DNA from: Streptomyces sp. CB00316
Lineage (GTDB): Bacteria > Actinomycetota > Actinomycetes > Streptomycetales > Streptomycetaceae
Length of the DNA: 64,000 bases
Direction: 5' to 3'
Assembly (NCBI RefSeq): GCF_001905595.1
Contig: NZ_LIXI01000008.1
Span: forward strand, 277,465-341,464
The position numbers were made by a program, and so were the translations under genes. The notes beneath the pieces are model-generated. The model searched no databases and was not told the DNA's origin. It saw only the letters and a program-made list of their open reading frames with translations. Below, one piece after another: positions 24,725-33,485 of the stretch (the stretch's first letter is position 1; each line of letters starts with the position of its first letter).

Positions 24725-25924
24725 ATGAGCGCCGTTGCCTGGATCGCCGTGGGTTCACTGATCGCGTGGGTGTGGCTGCTGCTGGGGCAGGGCTTCTACT
24801 GGCGGACCGACCAGCGGCTGCCCCGGCTCACCGACCCGGCGCGCTGGCCGTCGGTGGCGGTGGTCGTACCGGCCCGCGACGAGGCGGACATGCTGCCGGT
24901 GAGCCTGCCCTCGCTGCTGGTCCAGGACTACCCGGGCGAGGCCCGGATCATCCTGGTCGACGACTGCTCCAGCGACGGTACCGGGCAGCTGGCCCGGGAG
25001 CTGGCCGCCCGTTTCGGCGGCCTGCCGCTGACCGTCGCGGAGCCCGGGGAGCCGGAGGCGGGCTGGACGGGCAAGCTCTGGGCCCTGCGGCACGGCATCG
25101 CGCTGGCCCGGCTCCACAAGCCGGACTTCCTGCTGCTGACCGACGCGGACATCGCGCACGAGCCGGACAGCCTGCGGGACCTGGTGGCCGCGGCCGGGAC
25201 CGAGGGCCCGGCCGGTTACGACCTGGTGTCGCAGATGGCGCGGCTGCGGGTGGAGAGCTTCTGGGAGCGTCTGGTGGTGCCGGCGTTCGTCTACTTCTTC
25301 GGGCAGCTCTACCCGTTCCGCCGGGTGAACCGGGCCCGGTCGCGGACGGCGGCCGCGGCGGGCGGCTGTGTGCTGCTGCGGACGGAGGCGGCCGAGCGGG
25401 CGCGGATCCCGGAGTCGATCCGGCAGGCGGTGATCGACGACGTGTCGCTGGCGCGGGAGGTGCGGCGCGGCGGCGGCCGGATCTGGCTGGGGCTCGCGGA
25501 CCGGGTGGACAGCGTGCGGCCGTATCCGGGGCTGAGGGACCTGTGGCGGATGGTGGCGCGGAGCGCGTACGCGCAGCTGCGGCACAGTCCGCTGCTGCTG
25601 GCGGGGACGGTCCCGGGGCTGGCGCTGGTCTACCTGGGGCCGCCCATGACGTTGGTGGCGGGGGTGGCGACCGGCGACGGGGTGGCGGCGTGGGCCGGTG
25701 GCGCGGCCTGGGCGGTGATGACGGCGACGTACCTGCCGATGCTGGCGTACTACCGGCAGTCGCCGTGGCTCGGGCCGCTGCTGCCGTTCACGGCGGTGCT
25801 GTACCTGTTGATGACGGTGGACTCGGCGGTGCAGCACTACAGGGGGCGGGGGGCCGCCTGGAAGGGCCGTACCTATGCCCGGACCGATCCGGGCGGGACG
25901 GCCGACGCCGCGCCCGGCCGGTGA
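24725..25924 (+). CDS. HpnB-like family 2 glycosyltransferase
   Basis: 399 aa. An N-terminal helix is followed by a GT-A domain: VAVVVPARDEADMLPVSLPS, the nucleotide-sugar DDCSSDG, LLLTDADIAHEP (DxD-like), and QMARLRVESFWERLVVPAFV. The conserved RTAAAAGGCVLLR, IDDVSLAREVRRGGGRIWLG and IRPY-type SVRPYPGL come next, and three C-terminal membrane helices close it. These blocks match the hopanoid-associated glycosyltransferase HpnB. No squalene-hopene cyclase or other hpn gene is in this window. It is divergent from the racemase, 58 bp away. Confidence 0.85.
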   Translation: MSAVAWIAVGSLIAWVWLLLGQGFYWRTDQRLPRLTDPARWPSVAVVVPARDEADMLPVSLPSLLVQDYPGEARIILVDDCSSDGTGQLARELAARFGGLPLTVAEPGEPEAGWTGKLWALRHGIALARLHKPDFLLLTDADIAHEPDSLRDLVAAAGTEGPAGYDLVSQMARLRVESFWERLVVPAFVYFFGQLYPFRRVNRARSRTAAAAGGCVLLRTEAAERARIPESIRQAVIDDVSLAREVRRGGGRIWLGLADRVDSVRPYPGLRDLWRMVARSAYAQLRHSPLLLAGTVPGLALVYLGPPMTLVAGVATGDGVAAWAGGAAWAVMTATYLPMLAYYRQSPWLGPLLPFTAVLYLLMTVDSAVQHYRGRGAAWKGRTYARTDPGGTADAAPGR

Positions 25925-25975
25925 CCCCACGCGGGCGCCGGGTCCGGCCGGGCGGGCTCGCCGGTCACTTGGGGC

Positions 25976-27289
25976 TCATTTGCGGCCGGGGGTCCAGTTC
26001 ATGCCCCAGCCGTAGGCGGCGTCGATGGTGCGCTGCGGGCTGACGCCACGGTCGGGTACGAGGTAGCGGGCCTCGCGCTGCACGGTGAGGTCGCCGCCGT
26101 TGTTGGTGATCAGGGCGAGCGCGCAGACCGTGGAGGGCACGGTGCACTCGTCGAGGGAGAAGTCGATCGCCGCGCCGTTCTGCGGCTGGAGGGTGACCGT
26201 GGCGTGCAGATCGGCGAAGCTCCGGGCGCCCTCGTAGATGGTGACGAAGATCAGGACGCGGCGGATCAGGTCCTTGCGGTCGAGGTTGACGGTCATGTTC
26301 TCGCCGGTGGAGAGCGCGCCGGTGCGGTCGTCGCCGTCGAGTTGGATGAAGGGCGGCTGGGCCAGTGAGCCGAAGGCGTTGCCGAGGGCCTGCACGACTC
26401 CCTTGCGGCCGTCGGTGAGTTCGTACAGCGCGCAGAGGTCGAGGTCGAGGTCTCCGTGCATGGCGACGGCCCGGCCGAGTTTCGCTCCCCAGCCCTTGAA
26501 CTGCTTGCGCACCTCCCAGTTGAGGTTGACGCGGAGCGCGCCGGAGGTGCCGCCCTGCTTGGCGAGGGAGACGGACGGGGCCTCCTTCGTCAGCGTGACC
26601 TTGGACAGCCGCACGGGCTGCGGGGGCGCCGGGGCGGGCGGTACGGGAGGGGCCGGCGGGGCGGGTGGGGCGACGTGGAGCGTCGGGTTGGGGGCCGGAG
26701 GCGTGGGCGGTACGAGGGCGGGGGCGGCGGGCCTGGTCGGCGCGGACGGCGCGAGGGCCTGCTGCGGTTCGCCGACGGAGATGCCGAAGTCCGTCGCCAG
26801 GCCCTCGAGCCCGCTGCTGTAGCCCTGCCCGACCGCGCGGAACTTCCAGGCGCCCTGACGCCGGTACAGCTCACCGAGGATGAACGCGGTCTCGATCGTG
26901 GCGTCCGTGGAGTCGAAGCGGGCCAGTTCGGCGCCGCCGGCCGCGTCGACGACCCGTACGTGCAGTCCGCTCACCCGGCCGAAGGTGCCGCCGTCCGCCG
27001 AGGCCGCGACGATGACGCGGTCGATCGCCGGCTCGACCCTGCCGAAGTCGACGAGGAGGGTGTCGGTGACTCCGTCACCGGCGGTCCGCCTGCCCTCGTG
27101 GCGGACGGCGCCGGAGGCGTGGGACGGCTGGTTGTAGAAGACGAAGTCGGCGTCGTCGCGTACCTTGCCCGACACCAACAGCAGTGCGGAACCGTCGACA
27201 TCAGGGGTGCCCGCGGCGGCCCGCCACCCCAGTTCGACGCGCACGGTGCCCGCAGGCACCGGAACATTGGTTCCCTTTTGCATGGTCAT
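25976..27289 (-). CDS. TerD-family protein with two TerD domains
   Basis: 437 aa from the ATG at 27289 (MTMQKGTNVPVPAGTVRVEL); two further in-frame ATGs lie within 20 nt. The N-terminal TerD domain (about 1-170) contains DVDGSALLLVSGKVRDDADFVFYNQP and ELYRRQGAWKFRAVGQGYSSGL. A Pro/Ala linker of about 60 residues leads to a second domain with DLDLDLCALYELTDGRKGVVQALG, FIQLDGDDRTG and RVLIFVTIYEG. Acidic Ca2+-binding residues are visible in both. TerD proteins occur in tellurite-resistance and stress or phage-defence loci; this one stands alone. Confidence 0.92.
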   Translation of the reverse strand: MTMQKGTNVPVPAGTVRVELGWRAAAGTPDVDGSALLLVSGKVRDDADFVFYNQPSHASGAVRHEGRRTAGDGVTDTLLVDFGRVEPAIDRVIVAASADGGTFGRVSGLHVRVVDAAGGAELARFDSTDATIETAFILGELYRRQGAWKFRAVGQGYSSGLEGLATDFGISVGEPQQALAPSAPTRPAAPALVPPTPPAPNPTLHVAPPAPPAPPVPPAPAPPQPVRLSKVTLTKEAPSVSLAKQGGTSGALRVNLNWEVRKQFKGWGAKLGRAVAMHGDLDLDLCALYELTDGRKGVVQALGNAFGSLAQPPFIQLDGDDRTGALSTGENMTVNLDRKDLIRRVLIFVTIYEGARSFADLHATVTLQPQNGAAIDFSLDECTVPSTVCALALITNNGGDLTVQREARYLVPDRGVSPQRTIDAAYGWGMNWTPGRK

Positions 27290-27337
27290 GCTCGCCCCCA
27301 TCACGGTTCCGGCTGCCCGCAGGCCTTTCCGCACAAC

Positions 27338-28063
27338 CTAATCCCTCCGTCGAGCGGCCACCGGAAGGGTCCGACGACTACTCCTCGCCCCTGTGGGGCG
27401 CAGGACCATGAGGGAGTCCTCCGAGGTCGCCACCATGGCGAAGGGGAACCGGTCGAGTTCGAGACAGAGCGCGATGTCATCAGGATGCACTCCTTGACGC
27501 ACCCCCTCCGCCGGCTCGCGGGCGACGCCGACGCGGCGGCGCGGCGGCGCGGCGGAGGAAGCCGTCCGCGTCCGTCGCGTCCTCGGTGACCCTCCGGGCG
27601 ATGTACTGGGCGCACGCCAGATCCTCATCGGCGCGCCCGTCCTCGCCCGTGACCACGAACGTGACACCGTCGCGCCCGCGTTCGCGCAGGAGCCGGGCTG
27701 TGGCCTCCGCGACGACGAACCCGCGCACAGCACCAGCGACGCCTCCTTCACCGCGAGCGCGCCGACCGTCCCTGCCGTGGTCTTCTGCACGACGGTCCGT
27801 CCGCCGAGGTCCAGGGAGCGCAGCAGGCCCGGCGAGTTGACGGCGTCGAAGCCGGGCGCGGGAGGACCGTCCTTGAGTGCCACCCGGTCCGGGTGGCGGG
27901 CCTTGAGCGCCAGGGCCTGGTCGAGCGACTCGGCGAGAACGATCTCCTCCGCCCCCTGGGCGAAGGCCCAGGCAGCCACGGTGTAAGCACGCATGACGTC
28001 GACCACCACCGCGACGGGCGGGGTCTCGACCAGTTCGGGGATGCCGAGGAATCGAGCTTTCAT
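27338..28063 (-). pseudogene. 2-phosphosulfolactate phosphatase-like (ComB) gene with two compensating frameshifts
   Basis: The open frame (241 codons) begins MKARFLGIPELVETPPVAVV with typical ComB-like blocks (FAQGAEEIVLAESLDQALAL; KDGPPAPGFDAVNSP; VVQKTTAGTVGA) and ends with EGVRQGVHPDDIALCLELDR and FPFAMVATSEDSLMVLRP. Between about 27720 and 27540 it reads nonsense (SSSRRPQPGSCANAG). The correct family sequence, GFVVAEATARLLRERGRDGV and TFVVTGEDGRADEDLACAQY, is found one frame over. A one-base loss near 27720 and an opposite shift in a GCGGC-rich run near 27540 restore the frame. The protein would carry about 58 wrong residues. Confidence 0.8.
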
Positions 28064-28773
28064 CCGATCATGATCGCGGATACCCGGCCCGGAGCACCGG
28101 GACGGCTGCGCGGCAGTTCACCGGCCGGGCATTCCATCAGGCCGAAATTCAACGAAGCCGAGCGTGCCGCCGTGGGCGCCGCCCTCTTGTCTTTTACCGG
28201 CCGGACCCGGCAATGGGCGACGAACAGGCTCTGATACGACGCCGTGTGACTGTCTATGAGTTCGGCGGCCGCAAGCCGGGAACGCGGGCGAGGGCGGCTG
28301 AGCCGGGCCGTCTCGCCGAAGCGCCCGGCGACCGGGGACACGGGGTCGTGGCCGAATCCGAGCAGGCCACCGGGGTCGGTCGGGCCGGTGCCGGTCGCGC
28401 CGGTCCTCCAGCCCGTCGCAGCGGCCGGGCGGAAAGGTGACGCCCGTGGAGTGGCCGGTGACCCGCAAGCCGCCGGCCGCGAAGAGGTCGCCGAAGGTGG
28501 GCGGCCCGTGGAGGGACGAGCCCGGAGCCGTGGCCGCCCTGGCAGGCGGTCTCCGCCGGGGTCGGTGCCGTTGCCCCCGAAGCTGACCTGCTGTCGCCCT
28601 TTGCCACCCGCCCGCCACTTCTCGTCGACAATGGCCCGCCGAGAGGGAATGCCGCTGATAGGCGAGGGATTACCGATGTTCTGGTGGTCCCGGCCGACAG
28701 AACAGGCGTAAAAACGGATAACCCTAAGATTGGGGCTCCCCAACCGGCACATCGTGGGCTTAACTTAGGTGCC
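28064..28773. other. Intergenic region without a convincing gene
   Basis: About 700 bp. On the minus strand near 28400-28530 there is a GC3-biased stretch reading PPTFGDLFAAGGLRVTGHST then GVTFPPGRCDGLEDR. It has neither start nor stop in a sensible place and may be a fossil. Before the downstream gene lie TTGGGGCTCCCCAA (28730-28743), a perfect 6-2-6 dyad, and an AT-rich CTTAACTTAGG just before the ATG. I see no RNA gene. Confidence 0.4.
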
Positions 28774-29262
28774 ATGACCTCCCCTCGCTCCGCCTTCGGC
28801 GGCGGCTACTACGCCGCGTCGTTCCCCGACACTCCGATCTACGACTCCCTGGTCGCGGAGCGGGGCACCCCACAGATCGCACCGATCCGCGTCCCTGCCG
28901 CGTACGACACGTCCAGCAGCTATCTGCCGGCCCTGCCGTCGGCGCTGCCGGCCCTGCCCGCGGCCCCCTCGCAGCCCGTCGGTTCCTACGGCTATCCGCA
29001 GCAGCCCCAGCCGATGCCGCAGTACCAGCAGGCCCCTGCGCAGCAGGCGCCGATGTACGCGGCCGGGCTGCAGAACGCGCCGGCGCCGTACATCCCGCAG
29101 CAGCCCTCGGCGGTCCGCGGCTATCCGCAGCAGCCCCAGCAGCAGCGCCCCGCGCCCGGCACCGGGTACGAGTCGATGCGCCCGGCCTCGCCGCGGCCCG
29201 CGCCGGCCCCGTCGCCGTACGAGGACCCGTACAACCGGCCTTACCAGAGCCGGGGATACTGA
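28774..29262 (+). CDS. Pro/Gln/Tyr-rich low-complexity protein (DUF6643-like)
   Basis: 162 aa. A conserved head, MTSPRSAFGGGYYAASFPDT then PIYDSLVAERGTPQIAPIRV, precedes repeats of YPQQPQPMPQYQQAP and YIPQQPS type and the ending PYNRPYQSRGY. No helix, signal or enzyme motif is present. The head is, as I recall, the Streptomyces-specific family DUF6643, of unknown function. The Gln/Tyr/Pro composition predicts disorder and a tendency to phase separate. It has no obvious ribosome site; the ATG is preceded by TTAGGTGCC. Confidence 0.8.
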   Translation: MTSPRSAFGGGYYAASFPDTPIYDSLVAERGTPQIAPIRVPAAYDTSSSYLPALPSALPALPAAPSQPVGSYGYPQQPQPMPQYQQAPAQQAPMYAAGLQNAPAPYIPQQPSAVRGYPQQPQQQRPAPGTGYESMRPASPRPAPAPSPYEDPYNRPYQSRGY

Positions 29263-29335
29263 CCCCTCCGCCCCGCCGCGGGCTCCGCGAACAAATCGTG
29301 CGTACGTGTGGATAGGTGACTGGCAGGATGGGCGC

Positions 29336-30160
29336 ATGGCATCTCCTGTGCTCCGGTCCGTCCACCTGTATCCGGTCAAATCGCTGGGCGCCCTGACATC
29401 CGACGAGGTCGCCGTCGAGCCATGGGGACTCGACGGCGACCGCCGTTGGATGCTGGTCGACAAGACGCCGCGGGTGATCACCCAACGACAGCGGCCGTTT
29501 CTGGCGCGGATCTCCGCGGTGCTGCTGTCCGGTGGCGGGATCGCCCTCTCCGCCCCGGGCCGTCCGCCCCTGCGGGTGGAGGTGCCGGGGCCGGAGCGCC
29601 TGGTCGATGTGGAGCTGCACCGGGACACCGTCACGGTCGCCGAGGCAGCGGACGAGGCACACGCCTGGTTCAGCGAGGTCCTCGGCTCGGAGACCCGGCT
29701 CGTGCATCTCGACGATCCGGCGCGCCGCAGACCCGTCGACCCCGCGTACGCGCGCCCCGGGGATGTGGTCTCCTTCGCCGACGGCTATCCGCTGCTGCTG
29801 ACCACCACCGCTTCCCTCGACGCCCTCAACGCCCTGATCGCGGCGGGCGACCGGCCGGACGAGGGGCCGTTGCCGATGGACCGCTTCCGGCCGAACGTCG
29901 TGATCGACTCCACCGAGGCATGGGGCGAGGACCACTGGCGGCGGATCGCCATCGGCGATGTGATCTTCTCCGTGGTGAAGCCCTGTGGCCGCTGCGTGAT
30001 CACCACCACCGACCAGCGGACCGCCGAGCGCGGCAAGGAGCCGCTGCTCACGCTGGCCCGACACCGCCGGGTCGGCAATCAGCTGCTCTTCGGCCAGAAT
30101 CTGATTCCGGACGGGACCGGGGTGATCCGGGTCGGGGACCCCGTCAAGATCCTCGACTGA
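29336..30160 (+). CDS. MOSC-domain protein (YcbX-like)
   Basis: 274 aa from ATG 29336. The MOSC N-terminal beta-barrel (SVHLYPVKSLGALTSDEVAV; GLDGDRRWMLVD) is followed by the MOSC domain with ARPGDVVSFADGYPLLLTTT, DRFRPNVVIDSTEAWGEDHW and the molybdenum-liganding cysteine in KPCGRCVITTTDQ. Related proteins reduce N-hydroxylated compounds using a sulfurated molybdenum cofactor. The C-terminal ferredoxin domain of E. coli YcbX is absent, so a separate electron donor would be needed. Confidence 0.92.
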   Translation: MASPVLRSVHLYPVKSLGALTSDEVAVEPWGLDGDRRWMLVDKTPRVITQRQRPFLARISAVLLSGGGIALSAPGRPPLRVEVPGPERLVDVELHRDTVTVAEAADEAHAWFSEVLGSETRLVHLDDPARRRPVDPAYARPGDVVSFADGYPLLLTTTASLDALNALIAAGDRPDEGPLPMDRFRPNVVIDSTEAWGEDHWRRIAIGDVIFSVVKPCGRCVITTTDQRTAERGKEPLLTLARHRRVGNQLLFGQNLIPDGTGVIRVGDPVKILD

Positions 30161-30207
30161 GGACCCGGGGACCCGGGGGGACCGGAAGGACGCGTGGGGG
30201 GGAGAAC

Positions 30208-30825
30208 ATGGGAGTCGGAGTCCTGCGATGGCGGGGGCCGTGGCGGTGGCGGTGGCGGCGCAATCCGCTGTGGCGCGCCACCGACCGCCGCGAGGCGTGG
30301 GTGACGCTCGGCGCGCTGGTGCTCCTGGCGCTGGGGGCGCCGGCGGCCGGATGGGCGGGCGGTGCGCTCGCCGACGCCTCGCTCCGGCAGGAGATACGGG
30401 CCCAGCACGAGGAGCGGCGGCCCGTCACCGCGGTCGTGGTCGGCCCGGCGCCGGAGGCGCGGCGGTTCGCCGGTGACCCGGGCGCCGGGTCGGGGCGGAC
30501 CTCGGTGGTGGCGGCCTGGCGGGCGCCGGACGGCACCCCGCGCACGGGCGAGGTCGCCACGGGGTCGGGGGCCCAGGAGCCCGGTGCGCCGGTGCGGGTC
30601 TGGACGGACGCGTCGGGCCTCCCCGTACCGCCGCCGATGGACGCGGGCTCGGCCCGTACGCACGCCGTGCTCGGCGGGCTCGGCGTCTTCCTGCTCGCCG
30701 CCGGGTGTGTCGAGGCGGGCAGGCGGCTGATCGTAGGGCGCATGATGCGGCAGCGGTACGCACTCCTGGACCGGGAGTGGGCCGAGGCGGGCCCGGACCG
30801 GGGCCGGGCCGGAACGGGCAGCTGA
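30208..30825 (+). CDS. Rv1733c-family two-helix membrane protein
   Basis: 205 aa, with GGGGGGGAGAA directly before the ATG. A basic head (RWRGPWRWRWRRNPLWRATD) precedes helix 1 (TLGALVLLALGAPAAGWAGG), then an extracytoplasmic domain (VTAVVVGPAP; VVAAWRAPDGTPRTGEV; VRVWTDASGLPVPPP) and helix 2 (GLGVFLLAAGCVEAG). The pattern fits the actinobacterial Rv1733c family, conserved membrane proteins of unknown role. It follows the MOSC gene by 47 bp on the same strand. Confidence 0.85.
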   Translation: MGVGVLRWRGPWRWRWRRNPLWRATDRREAWVTLGALVLLALGAPAAGWAGGALADASLRQEIRAQHEERRPVTAVVVGPAPEARRFAGDPGAGSGRTSVVAAWRAPDGTPRTGEVATGSGAQEPGAPVRVWTDASGLPVPPPMDAGSARTHAVLGGLGVFLLAAGCVEAGRRLIVGRMMRQRYALLDREWAEAGPDRGRAGTGS

Positions 30826-31034
30826 CGGCGGGCGGCCACCTCGGCGACGTACGGCAGGCGGCGACATCACCCCGGCGGCCCGAGTCGTCAACTCCAGCCC
30901 CTCCCGCGCGCTACGGTGGTCCGACCGCGTCCGCCTCCTCGACAGACGGACGGACGGGCCCGGGCCATCACGGCCCCAGGGCTTCACAGCACGACCCGAG
31001 GCAGCACAGCACGAGGTGGGGGCAGAGCAACTCC

Positions 31035-33485
31035 ATGGCACAGGGCACGGTCCAGGTGACGCACACCGGCACATCGCGATGGCGCCGCCGCACGGGCGAG
31101 TACGCCTCCCTCTCCGCGGCCCTGGAAGCGGCGGCCGACGGTGACGTCCTCACCGTGGCGCCCGGGACCTACCGGGAGAACCTCGTCCTCCACCGCGCGG
31201 TGACCCTGCGCGGCCCCGAGGGGTCGGTCGGCTCCGTGCGGATCGCGCCGGTCGACGGCGTACCGCTGACGGTGCGCGCCTCCGCGATCGTCCAGGATCT
31301 GCACATCGAGGGGCAGGACTCCGCCGCCCCGGCCGTGCTGGTGGAGGACGGCACCCCCGAGTTCTCGGATCTGCGGATCGTGACGCGGTCGGCCGCCGGC
31401 ATCGAGGTACGGGCAGCGGCCCGGCCCACCGTGCGGCGCTGCACCGTCGACAATCCGGCCGGGGTCGGCATCGCCGTACTCGGCGGTGCGGGCGGGGTCT
31501 TCGAGGAGTGCGAGATCGTCTCGGCCGGGCAGTTGGGCGTCTCGGTCCGCGAGGGCGGCCACCCCCGCCTCGACCGCTGCCGTATCCACCACTCCTCCGG
31601 TGCGGGCATCGGCGTCACCGGCGAGGGCAGCGGTCTGGAGGCGATCGGCTGCGAGGTGTACGAGATCAAGGGCAGCGGCGTCCAGGTCACCGCCCGCGCC
31701 ACCGCGCACCTCACCGACTGCACCGTGCACCGCACGTCGGGCGACGGTGTCACGTTGGACACCGACGCGGTGCTGACGCTCGCCGACTGCGACATCCACG
31801 ACATTCCGGAGAACGCGATCGACCTGCGGTCACGTTCGGTGCTCACACTGACCCGTTCCACGGTCCGCCGCTTCGGCCGCAACGGCCTCTCGGTCTGGGA
31901 CCCGGGCACCCGCGTGGACGCCAACCAGTGCGAGATCCACGACAGTACGGGCGACTACCCGGCGGTCTGGGTCAGCGACGGGGCGACGGTGATACTGGAC
32001 GCCTGCCGGGTCCACGACGTGCCGGACGCCCTCTTCGTCCTCGACCGGGGATCGCGCGCCGACGTGGTGGACAGCGACCTCTCACAGATCCGCAACACCG
32101 CCGTGTCCGTGAGCGACGGCGCCACGGCCCAGCTGGACGACTGCCGGATCCGGGAGGCCTCCACCGGCGCCTGGTTCCGCGACCACGGCAGCGGCGGCAC
32201 GCTGAACAACTGCACCATCGACGCGGCCCAGACCGGAGTCATCGTCACCAAGGGCGCCGACCCCGTCATCGAGCGGTGCACGGTCACCAACCCCGCCGAG
32301 GCCGGGTTCTACGTCTCCGCCGAGGGGCGCGGCACCTTCGACAGCTGCCGCGTGACGGGCAGCGAGGGGTACGGCTTCCACGTCATGGACGGCTGCCGCA
32401 CCACGCTGACCCGCTGCCGCACCGAGCGGTGCGCGCGCGGCGGTTACGAGTTCCCCGAGGGCTTCGCCGGGCAGACGGGCGACGGGGCCGGGGGCTCCGG
32501 CCCGGTGGTCACGGACTGCACGAGCGACGAGAGCGGTCTGCGTACGGCACCGGCTCCGGCTCCCGCCGTACTGACAGCCACGCAAGCGACGCCCGGCCTG
32601 CTCTCCACCATGCCCGGCCAGCGGGCCGTGGAGCCCGAACCGGTGACTCCGGCCGCCGAGCCCGCCCGTGACTCCGCGGCGGTCCTCGGTGAACTGGACG
32701 CGCTGGTGGGCCTGGAGAGCGTCAAGCGCGAGGTGCGGGCGCTGACCGACATGATCGAGGTGGGCCGTCGCCGCCAGGAGGCCGGGCTCAAGGCCGCCTC
32801 CGTCCGCCGCCACCTCGTCTTCACCGGCTCCCCCGGCACGGGGAAGACCACGGTCGCACGGCTGTACGGGGAGATCCTGGCCTCGCTCGGGGTGCTGGAG
32901 CGCGGCCACCTGGTCGAGGTCTCCCGGGTGGACCTGGTCGGCGAGCACATCGGCTCGACGGCGATCAGGACCCAGGAGGCGTTCGACCGGGCGCGCGGCG
33001 GGGTGCTCTTCGTCGACGAGGCGTACGCGCTCTCCCCCGAGGACTCCGGGCGCGACTTCGGCCGGGAGGCCATCGACACGCTGGTGAAGCTGATGGAGGA
33101 CCACCGGGACGCGGTGGTGGTGATCGTCGCCGGGTACACCCACGAGATGGAGCGGTTCCTCACCGTCAACCCCGGTGTGGCCTCCCGCTTCTCGCGGACC
33201 ATCACGTTCAGCGACTACCTCCCCGAGGAGCTGCTGCGGATCGTCGAGCAGCAGGCGGAGGAGCACGAGTACAGCCTGGCGGAGGGGACCGGGGAGGCGC
33301 TGCTGAAGTACTTCACCGCGCTTCCCAAGGGCCCCGCCTTCGGCAACGGACGCACGGCCCGGCAGACCTTCGAGTCGATGGTGGAGCGGCACGCGGGCCG
33401 GGTCGCCCAGTTCGCCGAGACGAGTACGGACGACCTGACCCTGCTCTATCCGGAGGATCTGCCGGAGCTCGTCCGACCCTCCTGA
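31035..33485 (+). CDS. Right-handed beta-helix protein fused to CbxX/CfxQ-type AAA+ ATPase
   Basis: 816 aa. Residues 20-500 are a right-handed parallel beta-helix with about 18 turns of roughly 23 residues (GIAVLGGAGGVFEECEIVSA, GVQVTARATAHLTDCTVHRT and similar; G-V-x-V-x-x-G-A-x-x-x-x-x-x-C-x-I/V). After a Pro/Ala linker comes a CbxX/CfxQ AAA+ module like that of EccA in type VII secretion: LDALVGLESVKREVRAL, Walker A GSPGTGKT near 599, Walker B GVLFVDEAYAL near 656 and sensor/arginine finger VASRFSRTI. No signal peptide is present. It likely remodels a protein partner recognised by the beta-helix. Its end overlaps the convergent gene by 40 bp. Confidence 0.92.
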   Translation: MAQGTVQVTHTGTSRWRRRTGEYASLSAALEAAADGDVLTVAPGTYRENLVLHRAVTLRGPEGSVGSVRIAPVDGVPLTVRASAIVQDLHIEGQDSAAPAVLVEDGTPEFSDLRIVTRSAAGIEVRAAARPTVRRCTVDNPAGVGIAVLGGAGGVFEECEIVSAGQLGVSVREGGHPRLDRCRIHHSSGAGIGVTGEGSGLEAIGCEVYEIKGSGVQVTARATAHLTDCTVHRTSGDGVTLDTDAVLTLADCDIHDIPENAIDLRSRSVLTLTRSTVRRFGRNGLSVWDPGTRVDANQCEIHDSTGDYPAVWVSDGATVILDACRVHDVPDALFVLDRGSRADVVDSDLSQIRNTAVSVSDGATAQLDDCRIREASTGAWFRDHGSGGTLNNCTIDAAQTGVIVTKGADPVIERCTVTNPAEAGFYVSAEGRGTFDSCRVTGSEGYGFHVMDGCRTTLTRCRTERCARGGYEFPEGFAGQTGDGAGGSGPVVTDCTSDESGLRTAPAPAPAVLTATQATPGLLSTMPGQRAVEPEPVTPAAEPARDSAAVLGELDALVGLESVKREVRALTDMIEVGRRRQEAGLKAASVRRHLVFTGSPGTGKTTVARLYGEILASLGVLERGHLVEVSRVDLVGEHIGSTAIRTQEAFDRARGGVLFVDEAYALSPEDSGRDFGREAIDTLVKLMEDHRDAVVVIVAGYTHEMERFLTVNPGVASRFSRTITFSDYLPEELLRIVEQQAEEHEYSLAEGTGEALLKYFTALPKGPAFGNGRTARQTFESMVERHAGRVAQFAETSTDDLTLLYPEDLPELVRPS

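Noticed and set aside
25976..27289. A tellurite-resistance or defence island
   Set aside because: Only a single double-TerD gene is present; no terB, terC, terZ or associated ATP-grasp/phosphoribosyltransferase genes occur.
28064..28773. A gene on the minus strand with GGLRVTGHSTGVTFPPG
   Set aside because: Codon bias covers only about 40 codons, frames change on both sides and no start or stop fits. Noted as intergenic.
31035..33485. A type VII secretion locus
   Set aside because: The ATPase resembles EccA, but no EccC, EccB, EccD or WXG100 gene is present in the window.
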